From Gynuella sunshinyii YC6258 (GTDB lineage: Bacteria; Pseudomonadota; Gammaproteobacteria; Pseudomonadales; Natronospirillaceae): a stretch of 64,000 bases of DNA. Each line of letters opens with the position of its first letter. The stretch's first letter is position 1. Below the pieces are notes generated by a model that was not told where the DNA came from, made no database searches, and saw only the letters and a list, made by a program, of their open reading frames with translations. Below are positions 35,007 to 44,277 of this stretch, one piece after another. The position numbers were made by a program, and so were the translations under genes. The DNA lies in NCBI RefSeq assembly GCF_000940805.1, contig NZ_CP007142.1, positions 4,874,593 to 4,938,592 on the forward strand. The letters are read 5' to 3'.

Positions 35007-38000
35007 ATGCCAAATTTACCATATAGGAAAACACTTCTGGCCATATCCATTGCTTCTGCAGCACTGGCTATATCTGGTTGTAACAGTGAAGATAGTTCAG
35101 ATAAATCATCTGGTCTCAGCTACGACAGCAGCAACACAGTTTCCAGCTCATCAGGCAATTTCATCAACGTTACTGCTCCTAAAGGGACTATTACCGGGAC
35201 AGTGATGGATACCAGGGGTAATTTCCTCTCTGGCGTCACAGTTGCAGTTGCCGGTCAATCCACGACCACAGACAGCAACGGTCAATATGTATTCACCGAT
35301 ATCCCCGTTACCCAGACCGTCGAACTGGATGAAGAGAATATTTACAGCCAGGCTCTGAGCATTTCCATTTCTGCCGGCTCTAACTACTTAAGCGCTACAG
35401 TTACCGTATTACCGACTGCACAGATTCTTGAAACTACCAGCAATGACGATGCTGATGACACGACCTCTACAACGACGTTCGTAGATGGCTATTTGGCCCA
35501 GGCTGGTACTGCAGTTCTGCCAGCACTAACCGTTGAAGCACCCGGTTTCCTACGTCACTCTGAAACTGGCAGCCAGATCGCTGCTGCCACTATTGGTGCC
35601 AGAGTTACAGCTGTAAATGGCATCGCAACAGAACAACCGCAAAATGGCGTCTTCACCTCTTACTCTTCCAATCTGATTACGGCCATAACTGGTACTGATG
35701 GCGAATTTACTCTGTCAAACCTGCCTGAAGATGCAGAACTTAAACTGGTAGTCAGCGGTTATGACATTGATACCACCATGTCTGACTCAACTCTGGACAC
35801 CAGCAACTACAACGACTCTGTTGATCTGCCTTCCAGAAACCTCTATGTCACCAAAGCAGACACCTCTGACACGATTGCACCATTCGTCACCAAAGTCACT
35901 GAAGTGGTTGCCCAGTCTGCATCAACCGGTATGCTGAATGACGATGTGACCAATACGTTGACCATCAAGTTCAGCGAAGAGATTGACAGTAACTATTTCG
36001 ATACTGCCGACAACTCCATTGTCGTTCGCAATGTCAACGATGCCGCCTACGTTGCTGTCACCTCCGCTGAGCTTTCCGGCGATGTATTGACCGTAACACT
36101 GGCTGAAAATGTTATCGCCGGTAACACTTATAACATCCTGTTGTTGAAAGCTGATCTGCTTGACCTGGCAGGTAATGCTGTTGAAACCGGTAGTGATATT
36201 GGCTATGACTCAGACACGACCACTGCTACCGGTTCTGAATACCTCAAACTGGTTATGAAGGCATATGCCGAAGCCAATCAGAATGCCACTGCCCCGGATC
36301 TCAGCCAGCCGACAACCGATGACAGCGGTATTGATGATCTGGAACTGGTACAAGCAAAATCTCCAGCATTTGCTGATATCGATGACAGCAATCCAGGTAT
36401 CCAACAACTGAACGATGCTTCTGATGACAACACCAACGGTAGTTATGATACTGCAGAACGTTTGACCGACCTGGTCGCAACACTGGCCGCTACTGCCGGA
36501 TTGAGCGAAACAGCCACTGTCACCACTAACGTCGCGCGTGTGGAATTTACCGCCACCAACGCCAGTTACTACACCGTTGCTGTTGCTGGTGCCAACGGAG
36601 CTGACAAAACATCTTCTGTCACGTTCAACGTTTTGGATAACGCCACCTGGGGTACCGGAACAGAATTTACCGCTGACGAAGTAAATGGCGATATCGCCAT
36701 GGTTGTCACTGGTGTGGTACCAGGAGACGTAGTCACCATTACACCATATGACGACTTCGGTTATGCTGGTACAGCAAAATCCCTTGAATTGACAGATAAC
36801 GTACCACCAACAACCATTCTGCAAACAGCTTATGGTACCGGTAATGCAGACAGCGGCCGGGTAGTCAGCCTGCAATACGGTGATGGTGGTGAGCAGTCTT
36901 CTCTGGAAGATGCTGTTGTTGGTCTGCCTTACTTCGATCTGACTCCTCGCCTGCTGGGTGAAGTGAACGGTACCGGTACCGGTGATTATGAAGACAACCT
37001 GGCGCGTCTCTATGAGTTCAACGCCACCAACAACCTGACCACCAATAACAACGAAGTTGCTGCTGGTGAATACTTCATCGAACCTGATACCAACATCTAT
37101 GACACTATCGCTTATTCAGGTTTTGTCGGTGGTTATGATTTTGGACGCAAGGTTGGCGTTGCATTCTCTGAAGATGTCGCATTACTGCAAGACCCGGCAT
37201 TCTCTGGCGCAGCTACACTGAGCAACTTCACAGTAAACAACGACGTTATCATCGATGACAATGGCAGCACGGTTAATGCAGACCTGGTTCAATTCGAAGT
37301 CGGCGATATCTATGCCTTTGCGCTGGCTGAAAACGGTACACAGCTCGACTTCACCGATGCAGTCCAGGACAACAGCGGTAATGTCGCAGCTTCAGCAGCA
37401 AATAACGGTGGATCCATTATTGGCAGCCCGTCTGTTATCTTCCGTGATGAAATCCCTGCCCTGGTTACCTCTGCCATTTACAATGGTCGCGAATTTGTCA
37501 TTACCTTCGACAAAGCCATCGACCTGACTCAGGTAGAAGATCTTTCTAATGCCATGGAGTTGAATGGTGTTGTCATTGACCTGTCTTCTGAAGACAACTA
37601 CGACTGGGACAGCAGTACAAACACTCTGACAGTTAAACTGGATGCTTATGGACAATTCGCCATCGCTTCTGTTTTCGATCTGAAAAAATACAACGATGTG
37701 ACTCCAAACCTGAGCTCATCTGTCAGCGGTGACGGCATCAAATACCGTCATGGTAAACTGGACTTCAGCAACATTACCAACGCTAACGGTGCATCATGGG
37801 CTTATTACAATGATCTGGGTGCCAGCAACGAAGGTTATTTCGAACAACCAACCTTTGCCGCAGTCAACATTGTAGAAGACTTTGAAGATACGACTGGATC
37901 AACTCTGTCAGCTGCTGGAAATACCAGCATCAGCGTAACCTATTCGTTTACACACGAACTGGATCTGTCAAACGTTGACTACAATGCCAGCTCTGGAACC

Positions 38001-38249
38001 ATTGATGAAACAGATATCCTGAACAACATGGTTACCTGGACAACATCTGGTACTGGAGACATCACTGATGCAGCATTCTCTGAGAACAAACTGAGCAATG
38101 GTGGCGTTGAATACACCTTCACTTTCACTCTGGATGCAGCAGCTGTTGCTGGTGATACGTTAGTGGTTGATTTCTCTGGTGGCAGCAACACCAGCACCAG
38201 TAACTATACCGGTGCAACTCTGACACCCAAAACCATCACTATCAACTAA
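35007..38249 (+). CDS. Large surface lipoprotein with carboxypeptidase-regulatory-like and Big_5-like domains
   Basis: A 1080-residue lipoprotein: LAISGC lipobox with C25, followed by a Ser-rich linker (residues 26-50). A CarboxypepD-regulatory-like domain comes next (ITGTVMDTRGNFLSGVTVAVAG, about 60-120), with a second such stretch near 210-260. A Big_5/SwmB-like beta-sandwich starts near 290 (NTLTIKFSEEID, LLLKADLLDLAGNAVETG), and further similar repeats reach the end (GREFVITFDKAID; FEDTTGSTLSA). The composition is strongly acidic and Asn/Thr-rich, with few basic residues, typical of secreted calcium-binding proteins. Likely an outer-membrane-anchored adhesin or scaffold; the function is unknown. 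A long 5' region of 310 bp includes a CRP-like site, and a textbook terminator follows. Confidence 0.75.
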   Translation: MPNLPYRKTLLAISIASAALAISGCNSEDSSDKSSGLSYDSSNTVSSSSGNFINVTAPKGTITGTVMDTRGNFLSGVTVAVAGQSTTTDSNGQYVFTDIPVTQTVELDEENIYSQALSISISAGSNYLSATVTVLPTAQILETTSNDDADDTTSTTTFVDGYLAQAGTAVLPALTVEAPGFLRHSETGSQIAAATIGARVTAVNGIATEQPQNGVFTSYSSNLITAITGTDGEFTLSNLPEDAELKLVVSGYDIDTTMSDSTLDTSNYNDSVDLPSRNLYVTKADTSDTIAPFVTKVTEVVAQSASTGMLNDDVTNTLTIKFSEEIDSNYFDTADNSIVVRNVNDAAYVAVTSAELSGDVLTVTLAENVIAGNTYNILLLKADLLDLAGNAVETGSDIGYDSDTTTATGSEYLKLVMKAYAEANQNATAPDLSQPTTDDSGIDDLELVQAKSPAFADIDDSNPGIQQLNDASDDNTNGSYDTAERLTDLVATLAATAGLSETATVTTNVARVEFTATNASYYTVAVAGANGADKTSSVTFNVLDNATWGTGTEFTADEVNGDIAMVVTGVVPGDVVTITPYDDFGYAGTAKSLELTDNVPPTTILQTAYGTGNADSGRVVSLQYGDGGEQSSLEDAVVGLPYFDLTPRLLGEVNGTGTGDYEDNLARLYEFNATNNLTTNNNEVAAGEYFIEPDTNIYDTIAYSGFVGGYDFGRKVGVAFSEDVALLQDPAFSGAATLSNFTVNNDVIIDDNGSTVNADLVQFEVGDIYAFALAENGTQLDFTDAVQDNSGNVAASAANNGGSIIGSPSVIFRDEIPALVTSAIYNGREFVITFDKAIDLTQVEDLSNAMELNGVVIDLSSEDNYDWDSSTNTLTVKLDAYGQFAIASVFDLKKYNDVTPNLSSSVSGDGIKYRHGKLDFSNITNANGASWAYYNDLGASNEGYFEQPTFAAVNIVEDFEDTTGSTLSAAGNTSISVTYSFTHELDLSNVDYNASSGTIDETDILNNMVTWTTSGTGDITDAAFSENKLSNGGVEYTFTFTLDAAAVAGDTLVVDFSGGSNTSTSNYTGATLTPKTITIN

Positions 38250-38264
38250 GATAGAGATCACAAC

Positions 38265-38300
38265 AAAAAAGCCCTTGAGCATACTCAAGGGCTTTTTTTT
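38265..38300 (+). terminator. Intrinsic terminator after the large lipoprotein gene
   Basis: A-rich leader, GCCCTTGAG paired with CTCAAGGGC around a short loop, then eight T. It is a textbook rho-independent terminator, 16 nt after the stop codon. Confidence 0.9.
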
Positions 38301-38349
38301 ATCGAAGCGTTTTGTCAATCACATCGGTCCAACCGGACGACTCGAAGAA

Positions 38350-39330
38350 TTATTCTCCCAAATAGCGCTTGCGTTTATTCTCTTTTAGAGCGGTCAAATC
38401 CACTACTACAAAACCGTCCAGACAATATCCAAAATCAACATCTATATTAAACGCACAGAAAGTAACACCACCAACCTCTGCAACTTCTGCGTATTGTTTA
38501 TAGAGCGTGGGTACGGTTAATCTCAGACGTTTCAAACGCTCCTGAAGCTGCTTGAACTCCTCACGATAATCTGCACCAAAGTGACATATTTCGTGGTATT
38601 TTTTGGGGATCTTATAAGCATTTTTTGGGGATACCCAATTTTGACCATTATCAAAGTGGCTGGCATAAAATGAAACAATCAGCGCTTTTGCTCTTCCTGG
38701 CAATTGTCCGCTGATGGATACCGGACCAAACAAATAGCGAATGTCAGGATTATATTTAAGGTACGCACCAATGCCATACCATAAATAATCCAGGCTGCGA
38801 TTACCCCAGTATTTTGGCTGAACAAAACTGCGTCCCAGTTCCAGGCCTGAAGACAAAACCTCGTCAAAGGATGGATTGAATTGAAATAAAGTCTCAGTGT
38901 AAAGGCGGCTGTACTCTGATCGCTTAAGCAACTTTTGTACATTACCCAGCCGGTATGCCCCGACGATTTCCTGCTGTCGCTCATCCCACAAAATGAGATG
39001 TTCATAATAAAAATCAAACTGATCGATATCGTAGGACTTGCCTGAGCCCTCTCCAACCGCACGAAAAGCAACTTCCCGCAAACGCCCCAGTTCTTTTAGT
39101 AATGCGGTTTGCGAAGAGAACTGGCAGAGATAAATCTGTTTCCCATCACGCGTTTTTCCCAAACACGGAAACGCACCAATTTCACCTGCAATTACGTCAT
39201 TGGGCTGAGGTTCAATAAGTTTTTGTAGAAATCTGAGCTGGATAACTTTTCCTTTACGGAAAAGCTGAACTCTGGGAAGAGATATTTTCCGGGGTTTTAG
39301 CTGAAATCCACTGAGTTTTAGTTGAGCCAT
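38350..39330 (-). CDS. GNAT-fold N-acyltransferase (hemolysin/OlsB-like, Acetyltransf_5)
   Basis: About 326 residues. The central segments LRFLQKLIEPQP..., LLKELGRLREVAFRAVGEGSG, YDIDQFDFYYEHLILWDE, EIVGAYRLGN, SSGLELGRSFVQPKYWG and ALIVSFYASHF follow the Acetyltransf_5 pattern shared by ornithine-lipid N-acyltransferase OlsB and putative hemolysins. Such enzymes use acyl-ACP to acylate an amine; whether this makes ornithine lipid is unknown, and no OlsA-type acyltransferase gene adjoins it. The frame reaches a TTG at 39357 with a weak GAAAG; I use the ATG at 39330. It is convergent with the lipoprotein gene. Confidence 0.75.
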   Translation of the reverse strand: MAQLKLSGFQLKPRKISLPRVQLFRKGKVIQLRFLQKLIEPQPNDVIAGEIGAFPCLGKTRDGKQIYLCQFSSQTALLKELGRLREVAFRAVGEGSGKSYDIDQFDFYYEHLILWDERQQEIVGAYRLGNVQKLLKRSEYSRLYTETLFQFNPSFDEVLSSGLELGRSFVQPKYWGNRSLDYLWYGIGAYLKYNPDIRYLFGPVSISGQLPGRAKALIVSFYASHFDNGQNWVSPKNAYKIPKKYHEICHFGADYREEFKQLQERLKRLRLTVPTLYKQYAEVAEVGGVTFCAFNIDVDFGYCLDGFVVVDLTALKENKRKRYLGE

Positions 39331-39357
39331 ATAAGCATTACATATCTGTGACGACAA

Positions 39358-39711
39358 CTTTCACTATATTTGGGCTATGTAACACTCACATGACAAAAAG
39401 ATAACAGAATTGTTTCCGCCAAGGACAGAGAAATTCAATCCCTTCCAGACCGAAACCTTGGGAAGGCCAGAAACAAAGGGGAAAGACAATCCGGCCGGTC
39501 CCCGATCCCCCCTTATCATACACGGGGCAATTAAACAGATAATCCTGGTTACCCTGATGGTCTATCTGACAATGTTGCCCGAAGCGTCTTGATTTATTTG
39601 AGTTTGCATTGCCGGTGGTGATGCCTTCCGGCATCACATGACTGACCCAACATAAATGCTCGCAGAGGCAATATTATCCATATAATAAATAAGTTTTTTC
39701 ACAAAACCGGC
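39358..39711. other. Intergenic stretch with one perfect hairpin
   Basis: About 350 bp with no supported gene. It holds GTGATGCC/GGCATCAC around TTCC (39618-39636), an 8-bp stem without a U-run. It lies between two leftward genes, after the start of the acyltransferase. Confidence 0.5.
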
Positions 39712-39903
39712 TTATACGATACCTGTCACCACCATCCAACAGACACCGAATAACAGTAACGCCCAAAACATGGTTGAAACAATCCATTGGTTCATATGAA
39801 CATAACTGCCGTCGGATGATTTGTGGACCTGTCCGGTAAATAAAATATAAACCGCATGCAGGTAATACCCTGGCTTAAACAAAAATTTCAGAATGGTTTC
39901 CAT
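39712..39903 (-). CDS. Small membrane protein of unknown function
   Basis: 63 residues. The C-terminal half is a hydrophobic segment (TMFWALLLFGVCWMVVTGIV); the N-terminal part, FLFKPGYYLHAVYILFTGQ, may be amphipathic or a second short membrane span. AGGAGAG lies 5 nt before its ATG, which is the main reason to accept it. Unknown family. Confidence 0.55.
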   Translation of the reverse strand: METILKFLFKPGYYLHAVYILFTGQVHKSSDGSYVHMNQWIVSTMFWALLLFGVCWMVVTGIV

Positions 39904-40308
39904 TGGACTCTCCTCGCTCGAAGGTTATTTAATTATTATTGTTATTATTAAAGTAGATATAAGCTGCAATGTTTGCAGCCTTACTGCAAGGGAAATATAT
40001 GAGAATAATTAAATAATATAAGTCAACGCGTAGTAATAAAATTTGGAATTAAAAATAATAGCAAAGCAGGCTGAAAAATCGCATCGGAATCCTGTTATTT
40101 TGGAAAAAATCTCTGGATAAAGTCAGCAAGGAACACAAGACAGAAAACTGTGACCGCTCCATAGAGAGCTTATTTGTACTGCTCCACAGGTCAGCGACCG
40201 AGGCATCGTGGATGCTGAATCAAAAAATGCGAGCTTAATAAGACATCAATGACCGATTTAAACGGATGTTACGCCGCATGGGCAATACAGGTAGTTACTT
40301 AAAGGCTC
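39904..40308. other. AT-rich intergenic stretch
   Basis: About 400 bp, AT-rich near 39930-40080, with no supported gene. A + strand piece near 40246-40310 reads NDRFKRMLRRMGNTGSYL, coding-like but short and without a start, so at most an eroded fragment. Confidence 0.4.
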
Positions 40309-40950
40309 CTAAAATTTTACCTGTTCAATAACCCAGACCTGATTGTCATATCTCATCGAAAACTCAGCATGGTAACCTGCTGGCAGATTTTCCCGCATGT
40401 GTCCGGCATCCAGATAATGATCAAATGCCGGTGCCCATATCCATTCTGGTACGGATGCATAACGATACCGGAAAACACCCTTTAAAAGCCGCATATCTCC
40501 ATCGACAGGCCAGGTTATCTGTTCCAGTTTTACGAAGCGTAGTTCCGCAACAACAAAACCAAGATCCGGATCAAATACAGTTTTACCTTTAGCAGCTAAA
40601 TTAAACTCATATGCCGGAACCACCAGATATTCCGGCGCGGTAATTTCCATAGACTTACCTGTGCGGGTCAAAAAACCTTCCTGATACAGAACATCCAGTT
40701 TTTCCAACAGCTGATATTTCCGGGTATCAACTGTGACCGGCATGGAAATCGGCAACCAATAACGAACTTGAGAGTTGATCCTTGCCTTCAATCGGTTTTG
40801 TGAAATTAGCCACATTTTCTGATGCTGAGCAGTCGTCACCAGCGGCCGGTTGTCCTGAGCCAGGACATGAGTGCAGCAGATAATTGAGACCAGTATCGAA
40901 AAAAAAAGTAAATTCCCTGCATGCCATGCTTTTGCTCTCATTACTCGCAT
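40309..40950 (-). CDS. Exported protein of unknown function
   Basis: 213 residues with a signal peptide (LLFFSILVSIICCTHVLA, cleavage before QDNRP). The mature part contains LLEKLDVLYQEGFLTRTGKSME, GKTVFDPDLGFVVAELRFVKLEQITWPV and an aromatic-rich C-terminus (YASVPEWIWAPAFDHYL; VWVIEQVKF). I do not recognise the family. No lipobox is seen, so it is probably periplasmic or secreted. ATG 40950 gives MRVMRAKAW; the next Met (three residues on) is also possible. Confidence 0.7.
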   Translation of the reverse strand: MRVMRAKAWHAGNLLFFSILVSIICCTHVLAQDNRPLVTTAQHQKMWLISQNRLKARINSQVRYWLPISMPVTVDTRKYQLLEKLDVLYQEGFLTRTGKSMEITAPEYLVVPAYEFNLAAKGKTVFDPDLGFVVAELRFVKLEQITWPVDGDMRLLKGVFRYRYASVPEWIWAPAFDHYLDAGHMRENLPAGYHAEFSMRYDNQVWVIEQVKF

Positions 40951-41068
40951 TTTATAACCTACTGATAGTTAAGCCATTTTCAAACGGGGATATAACTGAG
41001 CATATATATATGAAAAAAAAATAGTAGTGGCCGCTCCTGTCAATTACTGCAAATGCTATATTAGTAAC

Positions 41069-41163
41069 ACTGTTGATCGTAGCAGCAACAGATGGTGACT
41101 ACTCCCATGTTGGCAAATGCCACATGACCTTGCCGGACTCTCCCCCGATTCCGGCTTTTTTTT
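41069..41163 (+). ncRNA. Candidate small RNA or leader RNA with three hairpins and an intrinsic terminator
   Basis: An extended -10 element, TGCTATATT (41054-41062), is followed by a compact structured stretch. CTGTTG pairs with CAACAG (stem 1, about 41070-41092), CATG-TGGCA pairs with TGCCA-CATG (stem 2, about 41107-41127), and GCCGGA pairs with TCCGGC directly followed by eight T (41132-41163). No gene lies upstream on this strand for it to terminate, and rsmC starts 164 bp downstream. It could be an independent sRNA or an rsmC attenuator. An 11-codon ATG frame (MVTTPMLANAT) lies inside it. No known RNA family is recognised. Confidence 0.5.
41132..41163 (+). terminator. Orphan intrinsic terminator before rsmC
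   Basis: GCCGGA, a 12-nt loop rich in C, TCCGGC, then T8. No + strand gene precedes it for more than 2.9 kb, which implies an unannotated transcript ending here. Confidence 0.8.
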
Positions 41164-41326
41164 GTCTGCAGTATTGCAGTAGTGGAAACATCACTGCCCC
41201 TATTCAAAACGATATCTCTTCCTTCTCCCGATCAGCTTTATTCACCTCATCACTCCGCAACATCCATGATGGGAGATGAAAAAGCACACTACAAGCCATA
41301 GAATAGCGCCGATTCATCGTTAGGAC

Positions 41327-42325
41327 ATGCCCGTTTTGCACGCAACCAACCATTTACTCGACCGACACCGCGATCAGATTTCTGACAACATTTGGTATCT
41401 CGCCATTCCCAAAGGCGCAGGTCCATTGCCGAATCTGCCATTCAAATTTGCCAGCAGCGACAATGCAGCCGTAGTCCATCAGCATCCAGATGGAACGATT
41501 CAAGCTGGACTCACTGCTCCGGAGGAGGCCGTCGAACACATCATTTTGTTTTTTCCCAAATCCAAATCGGAGGCCGATATCCTCTCCCGGCTGGCATTAT
41601 CAAAACTAACGCCCGGAGGCAAACTGTGGCTGACCGGCGAAAACAAAGGCGGCATAAAAACGGTTCCAAAATATTTCAGTGCCATGGGCCTGACTGCGCG
41701 GAAAATCGATGCTGCGCGTCACTGTTCTTTATTTGAAGTGATCAACGATACGACAACACCGGAAACCGCACCTGACATACCGGTCAGCCGCGTCCAAACC
41801 GCCGGCGGCCTGACCATCTGCAGCTTTCCTGGTGTATTTGGACATACAAAACTGGATCAAGGCAGCTTGCTGTTGCTGGAAAATCTACCGAGGTTGAGTG
41901 GCAAAGTTCTGGACTTTGGCTGCGGTAGCGGCCTGATCAGTGCCACTTTGCTGCAACGTCACCCCAATATCAACATGCATGCCAGTGACATCTCCTATAA
42001 CGCGCTTCAGGCAACGGCACTGACACTGAAAACCAACGACCTGCCAAGTGCGACATTATGGCATTCGGACGGTTTCAACCAGCTTGATCAACGGTTTAAT
42101 CACATTGTCTCAAACCCACCGTTCCATGAGGGCACCAAAACCGAGTATTCGGTCACCGAAACGTTTATCAGACAGGCCAAAACACGACTGGCCAGCGGCG
42201 GTTCACTCACCATCGTTGCCAATGGCTTTCTGAAATATGAACCCGTGTTCGAGCAGGCTTTCGGTCATTGCAATACGTTGGCTCAGGCCAAAGGTTTTAA
42301 AATTCTCCAGGCATTTAACAGATAA
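41327..42325 (+). CDS. rsmC: 16S rRNA m2G1207 methyltransferase RsmC
   Basis: 332 residues with the two-domain RsmC layout. The N-terminal pseudo-methyltransferase half (about 1-160) is followed by the catalytic SAM-binding half with VLDFGCGSGLISATLL (about 190-205), DISYNALQA, and the amino-methyltransferase motif NPPFHEGTKTEYS. It methylates the exocyclic amine of G1207 in the small ribosomal subunit. It is 5 bp before metR, probably co-transcribed. The final segment (QAKGFKILQAF) matches the family ending. Confidence 0.92.
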   Translation: MPVLHATNHLLDRHRDQISDNIWYLAIPKGAGPLPNLPFKFASSDNAAVVHQHPDGTIQAGLTAPEEAVEHIILFFPKSKSEADILSRLALSKLTPGGKLWLTGENKGGIKTVPKYFSAMGLTARKIDAARHCSLFEVINDTTTPETAPDIPVSRVQTAGGLTICSFPGVFGHTKLDQGSLLLLENLPRLSGKVLDFGCGSGLISATLLQRHPNINMHASDISYNALQATALTLKTNDLPSATLWHSDGFNQLDQRFNHIVSNPPFHEGTKTEYSVTETFIRQAKTRLASGGSLTIVANGFLKYEPVFEQAFGHCNTLAQAKGFKILQAFNR

Positions 42326-42330
42326 CTGCG

Positions 42331-43245
42331 ATGGATATAAAACACCTGAAAACCCTGCGGGCCATACGCGATACCGGTAGTCTGGTAGAAGCAGCTGAAC
42401 GTATTTATTTGACCCAGTCTGCGGTGTCGCATCAAGTGCGGGAACTCGAAAACAGGCTCAATACAGCCATCCTGAACCGTAAGTCACGCCCGGTCAGCTT
42501 TACCCCTGCCGGTCAGAAACTGCTGGCACTGGCAGACGAAATCCTGCCTCGAATCAGCAACACGCTGGACGAAATACAGCAAATGGTAGGAGGAACCGCC
42601 GGTCGCCTGCACATTGCCATTGAATGTCACAGCTGTTTTCAATGGCTGATTCCAAGTATCAATCAGTATCGAGAGAGTTGGCCCGAGGTTGAACTGGATT
42701 TCTCCAGTGGCTTCAACTTTGAACCACTGCCAGCTCTGCAACAGGGCCTGCTGGATCTGGTGGTCACTTCTGATCCCATTCCACTAGAAGGGGTGAGTTA
42801 CGAGCCATTATTCCAGTACGAAAGCAAACTGGCGGTTTCCATTCGTCACCCTCTGGCAAATCAATCGCAGGTATGGCCCGAACAACTGGTGGATGAGACT
42901 CTGATCACCTATCCCGTGGAAAAAGGGCGTCTGGATATCTATCGCGAGTTTTTACTGCCAGCCGGGATAAAACCCAGAGCCACCCGAACGGCAGAGCTTA
43001 CCGTCATGATGATCCAGCTGGTTGCCAGCGGACGCGGCGTCTGCTGTCTGCCTAATTGGGCGCTGGCAGAATATCTGCACAAAGACCTGATTCACGCACT
43101 GGGCCTGGGAGATGGAGTCTGGGCAACTTTGTATGCTGCCGTGAGAACGGAACAACTGAGCAGCAGTTATGTACAGGACTTTATCAGCAGTGCCCGCGAA
43201 AACTGTATGGAAAATCTGGAAGGCATTGTTATCCAGGAAACATGA
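42331..43245 (+). CDS. metR: LysR-family regulator MetR
   Basis: 304 residues, closely collinear with E. coli MetR: KHLKTLRAIRDTGSLVEAAE and LTQSAVSHQVRELENRL in the helix-turn-helix, then RLHIAIECHSCFQWLIPSIN (the homocysteine-sensing family hallmark), ALQQGLLDLVVTSD, ITYPVEKGRLDIYREFLLPAG and LGLGDGVWATLYAAVR. It activates methionine biosynthesis genes in response to homocysteine. It follows rsmC directly, while in enterics metR lies opposite metE; no met biosynthetic gene is here, so it acts in trans. Confidence 0.92.
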   Translation: MDIKHLKTLRAIRDTGSLVEAAERIYLTQSAVSHQVRELENRLNTAILNRKSRPVSFTPAGQKLLALADEILPRISNTLDEIQQMVGGTAGRLHIAIECHSCFQWLIPSINQYRESWPEVELDFSSGFNFEPLPALQQGLLDLVVTSDPIPLEGVSYEPLFQYESKLAVSIRHPLANQSQVWPEQLVDETLITYPVEKGRLDIYREFLLPAGIKPRATRTAELTVMMIQLVASGRGVCCLPNWALAEYLHKDLIHALGLGDGVWATLYAAVRTEQLSSSYVQDFISSARENCMENLEGIVIQET

Positions 43246-43269
43246 TTTCCCGGATAACATGATCATTGG

Positions 43270-44124
43270 CTAGTACAGCAGGGTGAACAGCTTGCGTTGA
43301 TATTCAACTGCCAGAGAATCCCCTTTCCCAAGCGACTGAATGATTTCAACCATACTGGTTCTGGCGGCACCATCGCGAAACCCTTTGTTTTTCAACAGCA
43401 CCTGATAAAGATGTTCCAGCGCTTCGCGGATACGACCGTCGGAGTGATATTGTAAAGCCAGCTCGTATTTCAGATCCTGATTATCGGGATCACTGTCCAG
43501 CTTGTCCTGTAACTCTTTGATCTCCGGGGTCTCGCTAGCCTTCTCAGCCAGATCCAGAAGCCCCTGAAGACGACGAAAATCGTCATCCTGAAACTGAAAT
43601 GGAATCGCTTCCAGCAGTGCTCTTCCCTCTTCCAGTCGCTTGGTCCGGATATAGACTTCAATTAACAGCCGCTCGATACCTGCTTCATGGCCAGACATCT
43701 CATAGGCAGATTTCAGCAGCGGCAGGGCCTCAAGATAGTTCTCTTCTGCCATCAGGTTTTTGGCCAGATTGACGTCCTCATCCCAGACCTTGGGCAAATG
43801 GCGATCCAGAAACTGGCGCACTTCTGATTCCGGCAATGCTCCGGAAAATGCATCCACCCCCTGTCCATCCTTAAATAACGCAACGGTTGGAAGATTACGC
43901 ACTCCAAACTGGGCCGCCAGTTGTGGTTCAGCCTCGGTATCCAGTTTCGCCAACAGAAACTGTCCACCATATTCAGCAGCGAGTCGCTCCAGCACGGGCA
44001 TCAAAGCCTTGCAGGGAGCGCACCAGTCGGCCCAGAAATCCACCAGAACCGGACGCTCAAACGATTCTTCCCCTAAAATTTGCTGAATATTTTCACCCGT
44101 CAGATGAGTTACATGTTCGTTCAT
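43270..44124 (-). CDS. cnoX: Chaperedoxin CnoX/YbbN (thioredoxin-TPR protein)
   Basis: 284 residues. An N-terminal thioredoxin domain (about 1-115) carries WADWCAPCKALMP with C35/C38, and the C-terminal part is TPR-like helices (MAEENYLEALPLLKSAYEM; GIERLLIEVYIRTKRLEEGRALLEAI; ALQYHSDGRIREALEHLYQVL). It resembles E. coli CnoX, which protects clients from oxidative aggregation and hands them to GroEL. Unlike E. coli CnoX (SQHC), this one keeps the classical CxxC, as in Caulobacter, and so may be reductase-active. I start at ATG 44124 (MNEHVTHL) rather than 44145. Confidence 0.88.
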   Translation of the reverse strand: MNEHVTHLTGENIQQILGEESFERPVLVDFWADWCAPCKALMPVLERLAAEYGGQFLLAKLDTEAEPQLAAQFGVRNLPTVALFKDGQGVDAFSGALPESEVRQFLDRHLPKVWDEDVNLAKNLMAEENYLEALPLLKSAYEMSGHEAGIERLLIEVYIRTKRLEEGRALLEAIPFQFQDDDFRRLQGLLDLAEKASETPEIKELQDKLDSDPDNQDLKYELALQYHSDGRIREALEHLYQVLLKNKGFRDGAARTSMVEIIQSLGKGDSLAVEYQRKLFTLLY

Positions 44125-44277
44125 ATAGATGCCTGAAATCGTCATTTATCAATAAGCTGACGCTGAATCTGGGGGCATATCAAGAGATTGCAACGTAACT
44201 CGCCAAATTTGTGGCACACAGATACACTACTAACTGGTATTTTGCTTATCTGGAACAAAATAAGGTTTTTATTGTTA

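Noticed and set aside
36210-36875. 221-codon frame antisense within the large lipoprotein gene
   Set aside because: Cys/Gly/Val-rich product explained by the repetitive Asn/Thr/Asp codons of the sense strand.
39386-39637. 83-codon leftward frame between the acyltransferase and small membrane protein genes
   Set aside because: No ribosome site and no protein-like pattern; it overlaps a perfect hairpin at 39618-39636.
40246-40310. Transposase-like piece NDRFKRMLRRMGNTGSYL
   Set aside because: Too short, without a start or neighbouring matching fragments; may be chance.
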